From positions 1,550,001 through 1,614,000 of the forward strand of contig NZ_PDJJ01000001.1 of assembly GCF_002563715.1 (NCBI RefSeq): 64,000 nucleotides of DNA, written 5' to 3'. Below the pieces are notes generated by a model. That model saw nothing but the letters and a program-made list of their open reading frames with translations. It did no database searches and was not told the DNA's origin. Position 1 is the stretch's first letter. Every line of letters begins with the position of its first letter. Positions 57,167 to 64,000 of this stretch are shown in pieces. Source of the DNA: Isoptericola jiangsuensis. GTDB lineage: Bacteria; Actinomycetota; Actinomycetes; Actinomycetales; Cellulomonadaceae. The translations under genes were made by a program, and so were the position numbers.

Positions 57167-58852
57167 GTGAGCCACCCTCACCCCGAACTCTCCCTCCCCC
57201 CCGAGCTGCCGAGCGGCGGTCTGCGGATCGTCGCCCTCGGCGGCCTCGGCGAGGTCGGCCGCAACATGGCCGTCCTCGAGCACGAGGGCCGTCTGCTGAT
57301 CATCGACTGCGGCGTCCTCTTCCCCGAGGACCACCAGCCCGGCGTCGACCTGATCCTGCCGGACTTCGAGTACATCGCCGACCGTCTCGACGACATCGAC
57401 GGCATCGTGCTCACCCACGGCCACGAGGACCACATCGGCGCCGTGCCGTACCTGCTGCGGCTGCGCCGTGACATCCCGCTGTATGGCTCCCAGCTGACCC
57501 TCGCGTTCGTCGACGCCAAGCTCAAGGAGCACCGCATCCGCCCCGTGCTGCGGGTCGTCAAGGAGGGCGACACCGCGCAGGTCGGCGCGTTCTCCTGCGA
57601 GTTCGTCGCGGTCAACCACTCCATCCCGGACGCCCTCGCCGTCGCCGTCACCACGGCCGCCGGCACGGTGCTGCACACCGGCGACTTCAAGATGGACCAG
57701 CTGCCGCTCGACGGCCGCGTCACCGACCTGCGGGCGTTCGCCCGCCTCGGCGAGCAGGGCGTCGACCTGTTCATGGTCGACTCCACCAACGCCGAGGTCC
57801 CGGGCTTCGTCACGAACGAGGTCGAGATCGGCCCCGTCCTGGACAACGTGTTCGCCCAGGCCGAGAAGCGCATCGTCGTCGCGTCGTTCTCGTCGCACGT
57901 GCACCGCGTCCAGCAGGTCCTCAACGCCGCCCACGCCCACGGCCGCAAGGTCGCCCTGGCCGGCCGGTCCATGATCCGCAACATGGGCATCGCCGCCGAG
58001 CTCGGCTACCTCGACGTGCCCCCGGGCGTCCTCGTCGACATGAAGAAGGCCGACCAGATCCCCGACCACGAGCTCGTGTACATGTGCACCGGCTCCCAGG
58101 GCGAGCCCATGGCCGCGCTGAGCCGGATGGCGAACGGCGACCACAAGGTCAAGATCGGCCACGGCGACACCGTCATCCTCGCCAGCTCCCTCATCCCGGG
58201 CAACGAGAACTCGGTGTTCCGCGTCATCAACGGGCTCACCCGCCTCGGCGCGCGCGTCGTGCACTCCGGCAACGCGAAGGTGCACGTCTCCGGCCACGCC
58301 AGCGCCGGCGAGCTGCTCTACTGCTACAACATCCTCAAGCCGAAGAACGTCATGCCGGTGCACGGCGAGGTCCGCCACCTCGTGGCCAACGCGGCGCTCG
58401 CGGTGAAGACCGGTGTCCCTGCCGACCGCGTCGTGCTCGCCGAGGACGGTGTCGTCGTCGACCTCGTGGACGGCAAGGCGTCCGTCGTCGGGGCCGTGCC
58501 GTGCGGCTACGTGTACGTCGACGGCTCGTCGGTCGGCGAGGTCACCGAGAACGAGCTCAAGGACCGGCGCACGCTCGGCGAGGAGGGCTTCGTGTCCGTC
58601 TTCGCCGTGGTGTCGACCGCCACGGGCAAGGTCCTGGCCGGCCCGCAGATCCTCGCGCGCGGCATGGCCGAGGACGCCGCGGTGTTCGACGAGATCCAGC
58701 CGGAGGTCGTGCGAGCCCTGGAGGACGCCGTCGCCGCCGGCGCCACGGACACCTACCAACTCCAGCAGGTCATGCGCCGCGTCATCGGGCAGTGGGTCAA
58801 CCGCCGCCTGCGGCGCCGCCCGATGATCGTCCCGGTGGTCGTCGAGGCCTGA
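57167..58852 (+). CDS. rnj: Ribonuclease J
   Basis: 561-residue metallo-beta-lactamase/beta-CASP ribonuclease with 5'-exo and endonuclease activity, central to mRNA decay and rRNA maturation. The metal motif THGHEDH gives H84, H86, D88 and H89; a beta-CASP region (about 215-370) and C-terminal domain (from ~450) follow. GTG 57167 follows CCAGGAGGCCC. The dapA-rnj order is conserved in actinobacteria. Confidence 0.96.
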   Translation: MSHPHPELSLPPELPSGGLRIVALGGLGEVGRNMAVLEHEGRLLIIDCGVLFPEDHQPGVDLILPDFEYIADRLDDIDGIVLTHGHEDHIGAVPYLLRLRRDIPLYGSQLTLAFVDAKLKEHRIRPVLRVVKEGDTAQVGAFSCEFVAVNHSIPDALAVAVTTAAGTVLHTGDFKMDQLPLDGRVTDLRAFARLGEQGVDLFMVDSTNAEVPGFVTNEVEIGPVLDNVFAQAEKRIVVASFSSHVHRVQQVLNAAHAHGRKVALAGRSMIRNMGIAAELGYLDVPPGVLVDMKKADQIPDHELVYMCTGSQGEPMAALSRMANGDHKVKIGHGDTVILASSLIPGNENSVFRVINGLTRLGARVVHSGNAKVHVSGHASAGELLYCYNILKPKNVMPVHGEVRHLVANAALAVKTGVPADRVVLAEDGVVVDLVDGKASVVGAVPCGYVYVDGSSVGEVTENELKDRRTLGEEGFVSVFAVVSTATGKVLAGPQILARGMAEDAAVFDEIQPEVVRALEDAVAAGATDTYQLQQVMRRVIGQWVNRRLRRRPMIVPVVVEA

Positions 58853-58876
58853 GGCCGGGCGTCTGCACCGCGCGTC

Positions 58877-58917
58877 CCGCAGGGGCCGCACCTGTTCGTC
58901 GGGTGCGGCCCCTGCGG
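58877..58917 (+). terminator. Strong terminator after rnj
   Basis: Perfect 16-bp stem (58877-58892 with 58902-58917), loop of 9 bases, 24 bases after the stop. It lies between convergent rnj and tetR and may serve both. Confidence 0.82.
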
Positions 58918-58957
58918 CGTCCCGTGCCGGGTCACGGGCCGGGCCGGGCCGCGGTGG

Positions 58958-59590
58958 TCAGGGCGGGGGAGCGACGGTCGCGAGGAGCGCCGGGCCGACC
59001 GCCCCGGTGGCCGCGGCGAAGCGGGCCGCGCGCTCGTCCTCGGTGCCGGGCAGCTGCCCGGCGAGCTCGAGCGTCACGAGGCCGTGGACGAGGCCCCACA
59101 GCGCGACCGCGACGGTCTCGGCGGCGTCGGCGTCGGACGGACGCGGCGTCGGCGCGCCGTCGGGGGCGCCCGCGGCGAGGAGCCGGGAGACCGCGTCGCG
59201 CAGGACGACGAACGTGGGCTGCTCGACGGCCGGGGGGGCGGACCGGCCGGGGCGGACGCCGCGGTCGAACAGGACGCGGTAGTAGTGCGGGTCGGCGAGC
59301 GCGCTGCGACGGTAGGCCTCACCGAGCGCGCGCAGGTCGGCGGCGGGGTCGTCGGTGCGCGCGACGGCGGCGAGGTGCGCGGCGAAGCGGCGGAACCCCT
59401 CGGTGCTGACGGCGGCGAGCAGGTCCTCGCGGGACCCGAAGAGCGTGTAGACGGCCGAGGGGCTGGTGCCGGCCGCCGCCGCGACCGCGCGCACGGTCAG
59501 GCCCCGCTCGCCGTCGCGGGACACGGCCTCGGAGGCGAGGTCGAGCAGGCGGGTGCGCAGGGCGTCGTCGTGGAGGCGGGGCCGGGCCAT
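58958..59590 (-). CDS. TetR-family transcriptional regulator
   Basis: 210 residues. The N-terminal helix-turn-helix (GLTVRAVAAAAGTSPSAVY, about residues 30-48) is followed by a ligand domain with the WHG-like C-terminal pattern (ALWGLVHGLVTLEL). ATG 59590 is 7 bases after TACCCT on the minus strand. It is divergent from a small membrane-protein gene across a 77-base gap with a large palindrome, the usual layout of an autoregulated TetR repressor and its target. Confidence 0.92.
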   Translation of the reverse strand: MARPRLHDDALRTRLLDLASEAVSRDGERGLTVRAVAAAAGTSPSAVYTLFGSREDLLAAVSTEGFRRFAAHLAAVARTDDPAADLRALGEAYRRSALADPHYYRVLFDRGVRPGRSAPPAVEQPTFVVLRDAVSRLLAAGAPDGAPTPRPSDADAAETVAVALWGLVHGLVTLELAGQLPGTEDERAARFAAATGAVGPALLATVAPPP

Positions 59591-59618
59591 GCCCCCGAGG
59601 GTAGACCCCTTGACCGGG

Positions 59619-59654
59619 GTTTGCGAACGTTGTTTGATAACACTGTTCGTAAAC
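59619..59654. promoter_or_regulatory. Palindromic operator between tetR and the membrane gene
   Basis: Outer arms GTTTGCGAAC (59619-59628) and GTTCGTAAAC (59645-59654) are inverted with one mismatch; an inner TGTT/AACA pair (59631-59634 with 59639-59642) shares the same centre. The element is markedly AT-rich compared with surrounding DNA. It is probably the TetR binding site. Confidence 0.65.
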
Positions 59655-59667
59655 TAGGGAGGTCATC

Positions 59668-60078
59668 GTGATCGAGCTGTCCGACGCCGCCCGCGTCACC
59701 GCGGGGATCGTCGTCCTGACCGTCGTCGCCATCGAGTCCGGCGGCGCGTTCCTCGTCGCCGTCGTCACCGGCCGCGCACCCGCGACCGGGTTCCAGACGT
59801 CCTTCTACCGGGCCGGGCACGCCCACGCCGGCGTGCTCGTGGTCCTCGGTCTGGTCTGCCTGCTCCTCGCCGAGGCCACCGACCTCGCCGGCGCGTGGCG
59901 CTGGGTCGCCGGCACCGGGGTGCTCGTCTCGGCCGTCGTCCTGCCCGCCGGGTTCTTCCTGTCCGCGGTCGGCGCCGGCCGGGAACGGCCCAACCGTGCC
60001 GTCGTCCTGCTGCCCGTCGGCGCCGTCGTGCTCGCCGCCGGCCTCGTCACGCTCGGCGTGGGCCTGCTGACGGCGTGA
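59668..60078 (+). CDS. Small four-helix membrane protein, probable TetR target
   Basis: 136 residues with four predicted transmembrane helices (about 10-33, 52-68, 78-98, 110-134). A histidine pair H51/H53 sits in FYRAGHAHAGVLV at the start of helix 2. GTG follows TAGGGAGG, a clear ribosome-binding site. I recognise no family with known function. The divergent tetR and the shared palindrome suggest regulated expression. Confidence 0.82.
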   Translation: MIELSDAARVTAGIVVLTVVAIESGGAFLVAVVTGRAPATGFQTSFYRAGHAHAGVLVVLGLVCLLLAEATDLAGAWRWVAGTGVLVSAVVLPAGFFLSAVGAGRERPNRAVVLLPVGAVVLAAGLVTLGVGLLTA

Positions 60079-60149
60079 GCGGGGCCACCGGGACACGCGC
60101 CCCCGGCCTGCGACCCCGGCACCGGGCACGCGGGTACCGTGAGAGCATC

Positions 60150-62897
60150 ATGGCGACGCGCAGCCCCGCCCGGCGGACGCCCGGCACGAGCAGCCGGACC
60201 GGCACGTCGGCCCGGACCACGACGGCGCGCACCCCCGGGGTGGCGGCGCCCGCCCGACGTGCCCCGGCCCGGAGCACGTCGGCGTCGAGCGGACGCCGCA
60301 AGCCGTCGAAGGGCCGCACGCCCGCCCGCGGGCAGGCGCACCGCCCGCCCTGGCCCGTCCGGGCCATGCGCGGCGCCTGGCTCGGCGTCGCGCACGGGCT
60401 CGGCGCCGCCACCCGCACGATCACCAAGGGAGCGAGAGACCTGGAACCCGAGCACCGCCGAGACGGCGTCGCCTTCTTCCTCATCGCCCTCGCGCTCGTC
60501 GTCGCCGCGCGCGAGTGGTGGGGCATCCCCGGCGTGTTCGGCACCGCCGTCCACGCCGTCGTCGCCGGCACCTTCGGGATCGCGGGCGTCGCGCTGCCCG
60601 TCCTGCTCCTGTGGATCGGCGTGCGCATCATGCGCCACCCCGAGCGCGGCAACGCCAACTCCCGGGTCGCCATCGGCGTCAGCCTCCTGGTGATCTCCGT
60701 GTGCTCGCTCGTCGCGATCGCCGAGGACACGCCCTCGCCCCGCGACGGGTTCGCCGCGGTGCAGGACGCCGGCGGCATCATCGGCTACCTCGCCGCCACG
60801 CCCGTCGTCATCGGCGTCACCGAGTGGGTCGCCGTCCCGCTGTTCCTCCTGCTCGGGTTCTTCGGCCTGCTCGTCGTGACCGCCACCCCGGTCCACCGCA
60901 TCCCGGAGCGCCTGCGTGGTCTGTACGACCGCCTCACCGGCAACCACCACCCCGAGGACGACGACACGCTCGAGCTCGCCGACGGCGTCTCCGCCCACGA
61001 CGGCGAGGACCCGCCCAAGCGCCGCCGGCGCAAGCGCCCGACCAAGGCCGAGCGCGAGGCGGCCGAGCGGGAGGCGGCCGAGCTCGAGGCCTACGTGGGG
61101 GACGAGGCGTTCGAGAAGGCCGCCACCCTGGAGAAGGCCGGGTCGCCCGCCACGGGCTCCACCCGCACGGTCGACCGCGCCGCCGCGACCCAGCGGGTGC
61201 CCGCCGCCCCCGAGCCCGAGCCCGCCCCGCGGGCCGTCGTCGCGCCCGAGCCGAGCCCCGCGCCGCGCGGACGCGCCGAGCAGCCCATGCTCTCCGGCGA
61301 CACCGTGTACGTGCTGCCCGACGAGAACGCGCTCGGCGAGGGCCCGCCCCACAAGACCCGGTCCGCCGCGAACGACCGCGTCGTCGAGTCGCTCGAGGAG
61401 GTCTTCGAGCAGTTCGGCGTCGACGCGAAGGTCACGGGCTTCACCCGCGGACCCACCGTGACCCGCTACGAGGTCGAGGTCGGCCCCAAGGTGAAGGTCG
61501 AGCGCATCACGTCGCTGTCGAACAACATCGCCTACGCCGTCGCCAGCGCCGACGTGCGCATCCTGTCGCCCATCCCCGGCAAGTCCGCGATCGGCATCGA
61601 GATCCCCAACTCCGACCGCGAGACCGTCGTGCTCGGCGACGTCCTGCGGTCCTCCGCGGCCCGGCGCACCGAGCACCCCATGGTCATGGGCGTCGGCAAG
61701 GACGTCGAGGGCGGGTACGTCGTGGCGAACCTCGCCAAGATGCCGCACATCCTCGTCGCCGGCGCCACCGGCGCGGGCAAGTCCAGCTTCATCAACTCGA
61801 TGATCACGTCGATCCTCATGCGGTCCACGCCCGAGCAGGTCCGCCTCATCCTCGTCGACCCGAAGCGCGTCGAGCTGACCATCTACGAGGGCATCCCGCA
61901 CCTCATCACCCCGATCATCACCAGCCCCAAGAAGGCCGCCGAGGCCCTGGAGTGGGTGGTGCGGGAGATGGACGCCCGCTACGACGACCTCGCCGCCTTC
62001 GGGTACAAGCACATCGACGACTTCAACGCGGCCGCCCGCTCCGGGAAGATCGTGCCGCCGCCGGGCTCCGAGCGGAAGGTCGCGCCGTACCCGTACCTGC
62101 TGGTCGTCGTGGACGAGCTCGCCGACCTCATGATGGTCGCCCCGCGCGACGTCGAGGCGTCGATCCAGCGGATCACCCAGCTCGCCCGCGCCGCCGGCAT
62201 CCACCTGGTGCTCGCGACCCAGCGCCCGTCGGTCGACGTCGTCACCGGCCTCATCAAGGCCAACGTGCCGTCCCGCCTGGCGTTCGCGACGTCGTCGCTG
62301 GCGGACTCGCGCGTCGTGCTCGACCAGCCCGGCGCGGAGAAGCTCATCGGGCAGGGCGACGCCCTGTTCCTGCCCATGGGCGCGGCCAAGCCGATGCGCG
62401 TGCAGGGCGCCTGGGTCACCGAGTCCGAGGTCCACGCCGTCGTCGAGCACGTCAAGGGCCAGCTCAAGCCGACCTACCGCAAGGACGTCACCGCGCCCGC
62501 CGCGGCGAAGAAGCAGATCGACGAGGACATCGGCGACGACCTCGACCTGCTGCTCCAGGCGGCCGAGCTCGTGGTGTCCACGCAGTTCGGGTCGACGTCG
62601 ATGCTCCAGCGCAAGCTGCGCGTCGGGTTCGCCAAGGCGGGACGCCTCATGGACCTGCTGGAGTCCCGTGAGATCGTCGGCCCGTCCGAGGGGTCGAAGG
62701 CGCGCGAGGTGCTCGTGCAGCCCGACGACCTCCCCGGGGCCCTCGCGATCATCCGCGGCGAGACCTCCGAGGCCTACGACCAGGACGCGGACGAGGGCGG
62801 CGACCGGTACGCCGACGGCACCGACACCGGGCGACCGCCGGTCGCCACCGACTACCACGACGGCGCCGACACCGACGCGGAGAACCCGGTGCGCTGA
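60150..62897 (+). CDS. ftsK: DNA translocase FtsK
   Basis: 915-residue membrane-anchored translocase that moves chromosome termini through the division septum and activates XerCD. A basic, Ser/Thr/Arg-rich N-terminus (~1-75) precedes four to five transmembrane helices (~100-250) and a charged linker (~275-390). The motor has Walker A GATGAGKSS at 538-546 and Walker B VVVDELAD with D655/E656. The C-terminal gamma winged helix (about 806-850, with FGSTSMLQRKLRVGF) reads KOPS sequences. ATG 60150 follows GAGAG and TACCGT; the upstream open frame lies in the neighbouring gene. XerC is encoded about 39 kb upstream. Confidence 0.96.
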   Translation: MATRSPARRTPGTSSRTGTSARTTTARTPGVAAPARRAPARSTSASSGRRKPSKGRTPARGQAHRPPWPVRAMRGAWLGVAHGLGAATRTITKGARDLEPEHRRDGVAFFLIALALVVAAREWWGIPGVFGTAVHAVVAGTFGIAGVALPVLLLWIGVRIMRHPERGNANSRVAIGVSLLVISVCSLVAIAEDTPSPRDGFAAVQDAGGIIGYLAATPVVIGVTEWVAVPLFLLLGFFGLLVVTATPVHRIPERLRGLYDRLTGNHHPEDDDTLELADGVSAHDGEDPPKRRRRKRPTKAEREAAEREAAELEAYVGDEAFEKAATLEKAGSPATGSTRTVDRAAATQRVPAAPEPEPAPRAVVAPEPSPAPRGRAEQPMLSGDTVYVLPDENALGEGPPHKTRSAANDRVVESLEEVFEQFGVDAKVTGFTRGPTVTRYEVEVGPKVKVERITSLSNNIAYAVASADVRILSPIPGKSAIGIEIPNSDRETVVLGDVLRSSAARRTEHPMVMGVGKDVEGGYVVANLAKMPHILVAGATGAGKSSFINSMITSILMRSTPEQVRLILVDPKRVELTIYEGIPHLITPIITSPKKAAEALEWVVREMDARYDDLAAFGYKHIDDFNAAARSGKIVPPPGSERKVAPYPYLLVVVDELADLMMVAPRDVEASIQRITQLARAAGIHLVLATQRPSVDVVTGLIKANVPSRLAFATSSLADSRVVLDQPGAEKLIGQGDALFLPMGAAKPMRVQGAWVTESEVHAVVEHVKGQLKPTYRKDVTAPAAAKKQIDEDIGDDLDLLLQAAELVVSTQFGSTSMLQRKLRVGFAKAGRLMDLLESREIVGPSEGSKAREVLVQPDDLPGALAIIRGETSEAYDQDADEGGDRYADGTDTGRPPVATDYHDGADTDAENPVR

Positions 62898-62918
62898 CCG
62901 CCGGCGCGGCGGGTGGGG

Positions 62919-64000
62919 TCAGTCGGTGCGCCCGACGACCTCGGGCTCGGGACCGGTCGGCTCCGGCGCCTCGGTCCGCTCCGCGGCAGCGTCCCCGACG
63001 GCCGCGGCGACGCGGTCCTCGCGGGCCGCGAGCTCGCCGGCGGACAGCGTCGTGGCGGCGGCGTCGTCCAGGACGTCGGGCAGCGCGTGCACCCGGTGCC
63101 CCGCCGCGATGTCGACGGTGGAGCCGGTCCAGGTCACGTCGACCACCCGGGCCGGGCTCCCGGGTCGCTCCTGGGTGACGTCGGCGACCAGCAGCACGCC
63201 GTTGCTCGTCCGGACGTCGCAGCAGTCCGCGCTCTGGTTCGACAGGAGGTTGCCCAGCCCGTAGGCCACCCACATCCCGTCGCCGCCCGGTCCGCCCGGG
63301 ACGTCGTCGATGCGCTGCGGGACGTGCGCGTGATGGCCGATCACCAGGTCCACGGCGCCCGACTCCGCGAGGGCCGCCACCACGTCGACCTGCTGGTCGG
63401 TGAGGTTCTCCGTGTACTCGACGCCCGCGTGCAGGCTGACGAGCACGAGGTCGGCCCCGTCGCGGCGGGCCCGCTCGGCCTGCGCGACGAGCCGACCGGC
63501 GTCGATGAGGGTGACCGCCCACGGCGCCTGCGACGGCATCGGCAGCCCGTTGAGGCCGTACGTCGCGGACAGGTGCGCGACGGTGAGTGTGCGCCCGGCC
63601 CGCTCGATCTCGTAGAGCTGCGGGGCCTTCTTCTCCGCGGCCGAGCGCGCGGTGCCGACGTGCCCCATCCCGGCCTCGTCGAGGGCGTCCAGCGTCGTCA
63701 CGACGCCGTCGTAGCCACGGTCGACCGAGTGGTTCGACGCGGTCGAGCAGCCGTCCCAGCCCTGCTCCGCGAGCGCGGGGACCAGCCCCGCCGGGGCGCC
63801 GAACATCGGGTACCCGCTCGGGGCGGTGCCCGTCGGCGCGACCGGGACCTCCAGGTGGCACAGGGCGAGGTCGGCCCCCTCGACCCAGTCGTCGAGGCCG
63901 TCCAGCAGCCGGCCGAACTCGTCCCCGCCGCCCGCGGACCGGACGACCGGGTCGTGGGGGAGGAGGTCCCCGGCGGCCAGCACGGTGAACTCCGTGGGCG
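62919..64000 (-). CDS. CapA/PgsA-like metallophosphoesterase (N-terminus outside window)
   Basis: At least 360 residues of a CapA-family protein, the family linked to poly-gamma-glutamate capsule synthesis but also found in many bacteria without it. The fragment shows AAGDLLPHD, CHLEVPVA, TASNHSVDRG, VSLHAGVEY and GHHAHVPQ, the calcineurin-like metal-ligand motifs. The frame is open to the window edge, so signal peptide or lipobox, if any, is not seen. The C-terminal ~40 residues are a hydrophilic Ala/Glu-rich tail. It converges with ftsK, 21 bases away. No capB or capC genes are visible. Confidence 0.88.
   Translation of the reverse strand, partial: PTEFTVLAAGDLLPHDPVVRSAGGGDEFGRLLDGLDDWVEGADLALCHLEVPVAPTGTAPSGYPMFGAPAGLVPALAEQGWDGCSTASNHSVDRGYDGVVTTLDALDEAGMGHVGTARSAAEKKAPQLYEIERAGRTLTVAHLSATYGLNGLPMPSQAPWAVTLIDAGRLVAQAERARRDGADLVLVSLHAGVEYTENLTDQQVDVVAALAESGAVDLVIGHHAHVPQRIDDVPGGPGGDGMWVAYGLGNLLSNQSADCCDVRTSNGVLLVADVTQERPGSPARVVDVTWTGSTVDIAAGHRVHALPDVLDDAAATTLSAGELAAREDRVAAAVGDAAAERTEAPEPTGPEPEVVGRTD

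Noticed and set aside
62898-62912. Short CCGCC/GGCGG stem between ftsK and the CapA-like gene
   Set aside because: Only 5 bp with a GC-rich loop; too weak to call a terminator in this genome.
62919-64000. Poly-gamma-glutamate capsule operon
   Set aside because: Only a CapA-like phosphoesterase is visible; no CapB or CapC partner, and the family is widespread outside capsule loci.

Overview
The window is a very GC-rich bacterial chromosome segment with the conserved housekeeping order of the phylum Actinomycetota. The features are signal peptidase-rnhB-DUF2469-yraN-comM-dprA-xerC, rpsB-tsf-pyrH-frr-cdsA, dxr-rip-ispG, proS-rimP-nusA-ylxR-infB-rbfA-truB-ribF, rpsO-pnp and dapB/dapA-rnj-ftsK, together with many GTG starts and TANNNT promoters set just upstream of start codons. 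Protein content fits order Micrococcales (Cellulomonadaceae or Promicromonosporaceae type). That placement is inference; no marker gene in the window settles it. I see no rRNA, tRNA, CRISPR array, insertion sequence, integrase-flanked island or prophage.

Layout. 1-5.4 kb: tail of ndk, then smc, a small membrane protein and ftsY (chromosome organisation and SRP receptor). 5.4-9.1 kb: nitrogen cluster amtB-glnB-glnD behind GlnR-like sites; the GlnD is short and has no ACT domains. 9.1-14.9 kb: ffh, an amidohydrolase, rpsP-khpA-rimM-trmD and rplS. 15-21.3 kb: lepB-rnhB-DUF2469-yraN-comM-dprA-xerC (export, RNA removal, DNA uptake and processing, recombination). 21.3-28.3 kb: an inverted M23 peptidase, rpsB-tsf, pyrH-frr-cdsA-rlmN and a DivIVA-like gene. 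28.3-34 kb: dxr-rip-ispG-GNAT and an inverted Fpg/Nei glycosylase. 34-45 kb: proS, an inverted DUF4439 lipoprotein, rimP-nusA, ylxR, infB, rbfA, truB and ribF. 45-50.4 kb: rpsO, pnp, M16 peptidase, dapB and a TPR-like membrane protein. 50.4-56.1 kb: an accessory block, mostly on the minus strand (hypothetical, two MFS transporters, DUF308/HdeD, GNAT, AzlD-AzlC), lying between dapB and dapA. 56.2-64 kb: dapA-rnj, a divergent TetR/membrane-protein pair around an AT-rich palindrome, ftsK, and a CapA-like phosphoesterase running off the end.

The genes work mainly in translation (S16, S2, S15, L19, EF-Ts, IF2, RRF, maturation factors, tRNA and rRNA modification), with protein targeting (Ffh/FtsY), isoprenoid synthesis (dxr, ispG), lysine/peptidoglycan precursor synthesis (dapA, dapB) and RNA turnover (PNPase, RNase J). 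No clearly novel multi-gene system is present. The most interesting signals are regulatory: a chain of three overlapping mini-ORFs plus a hairpin reaching the ribosome-binding site ahead of infB; mutually exclusive pairings in the rplS leader; strong perfect-stem hairpins inside translation operons; four 11-bp tandem repeats ahead of the ribF promoter; and at least fourteen genes apparently transcribed as leaderless mRNAs.
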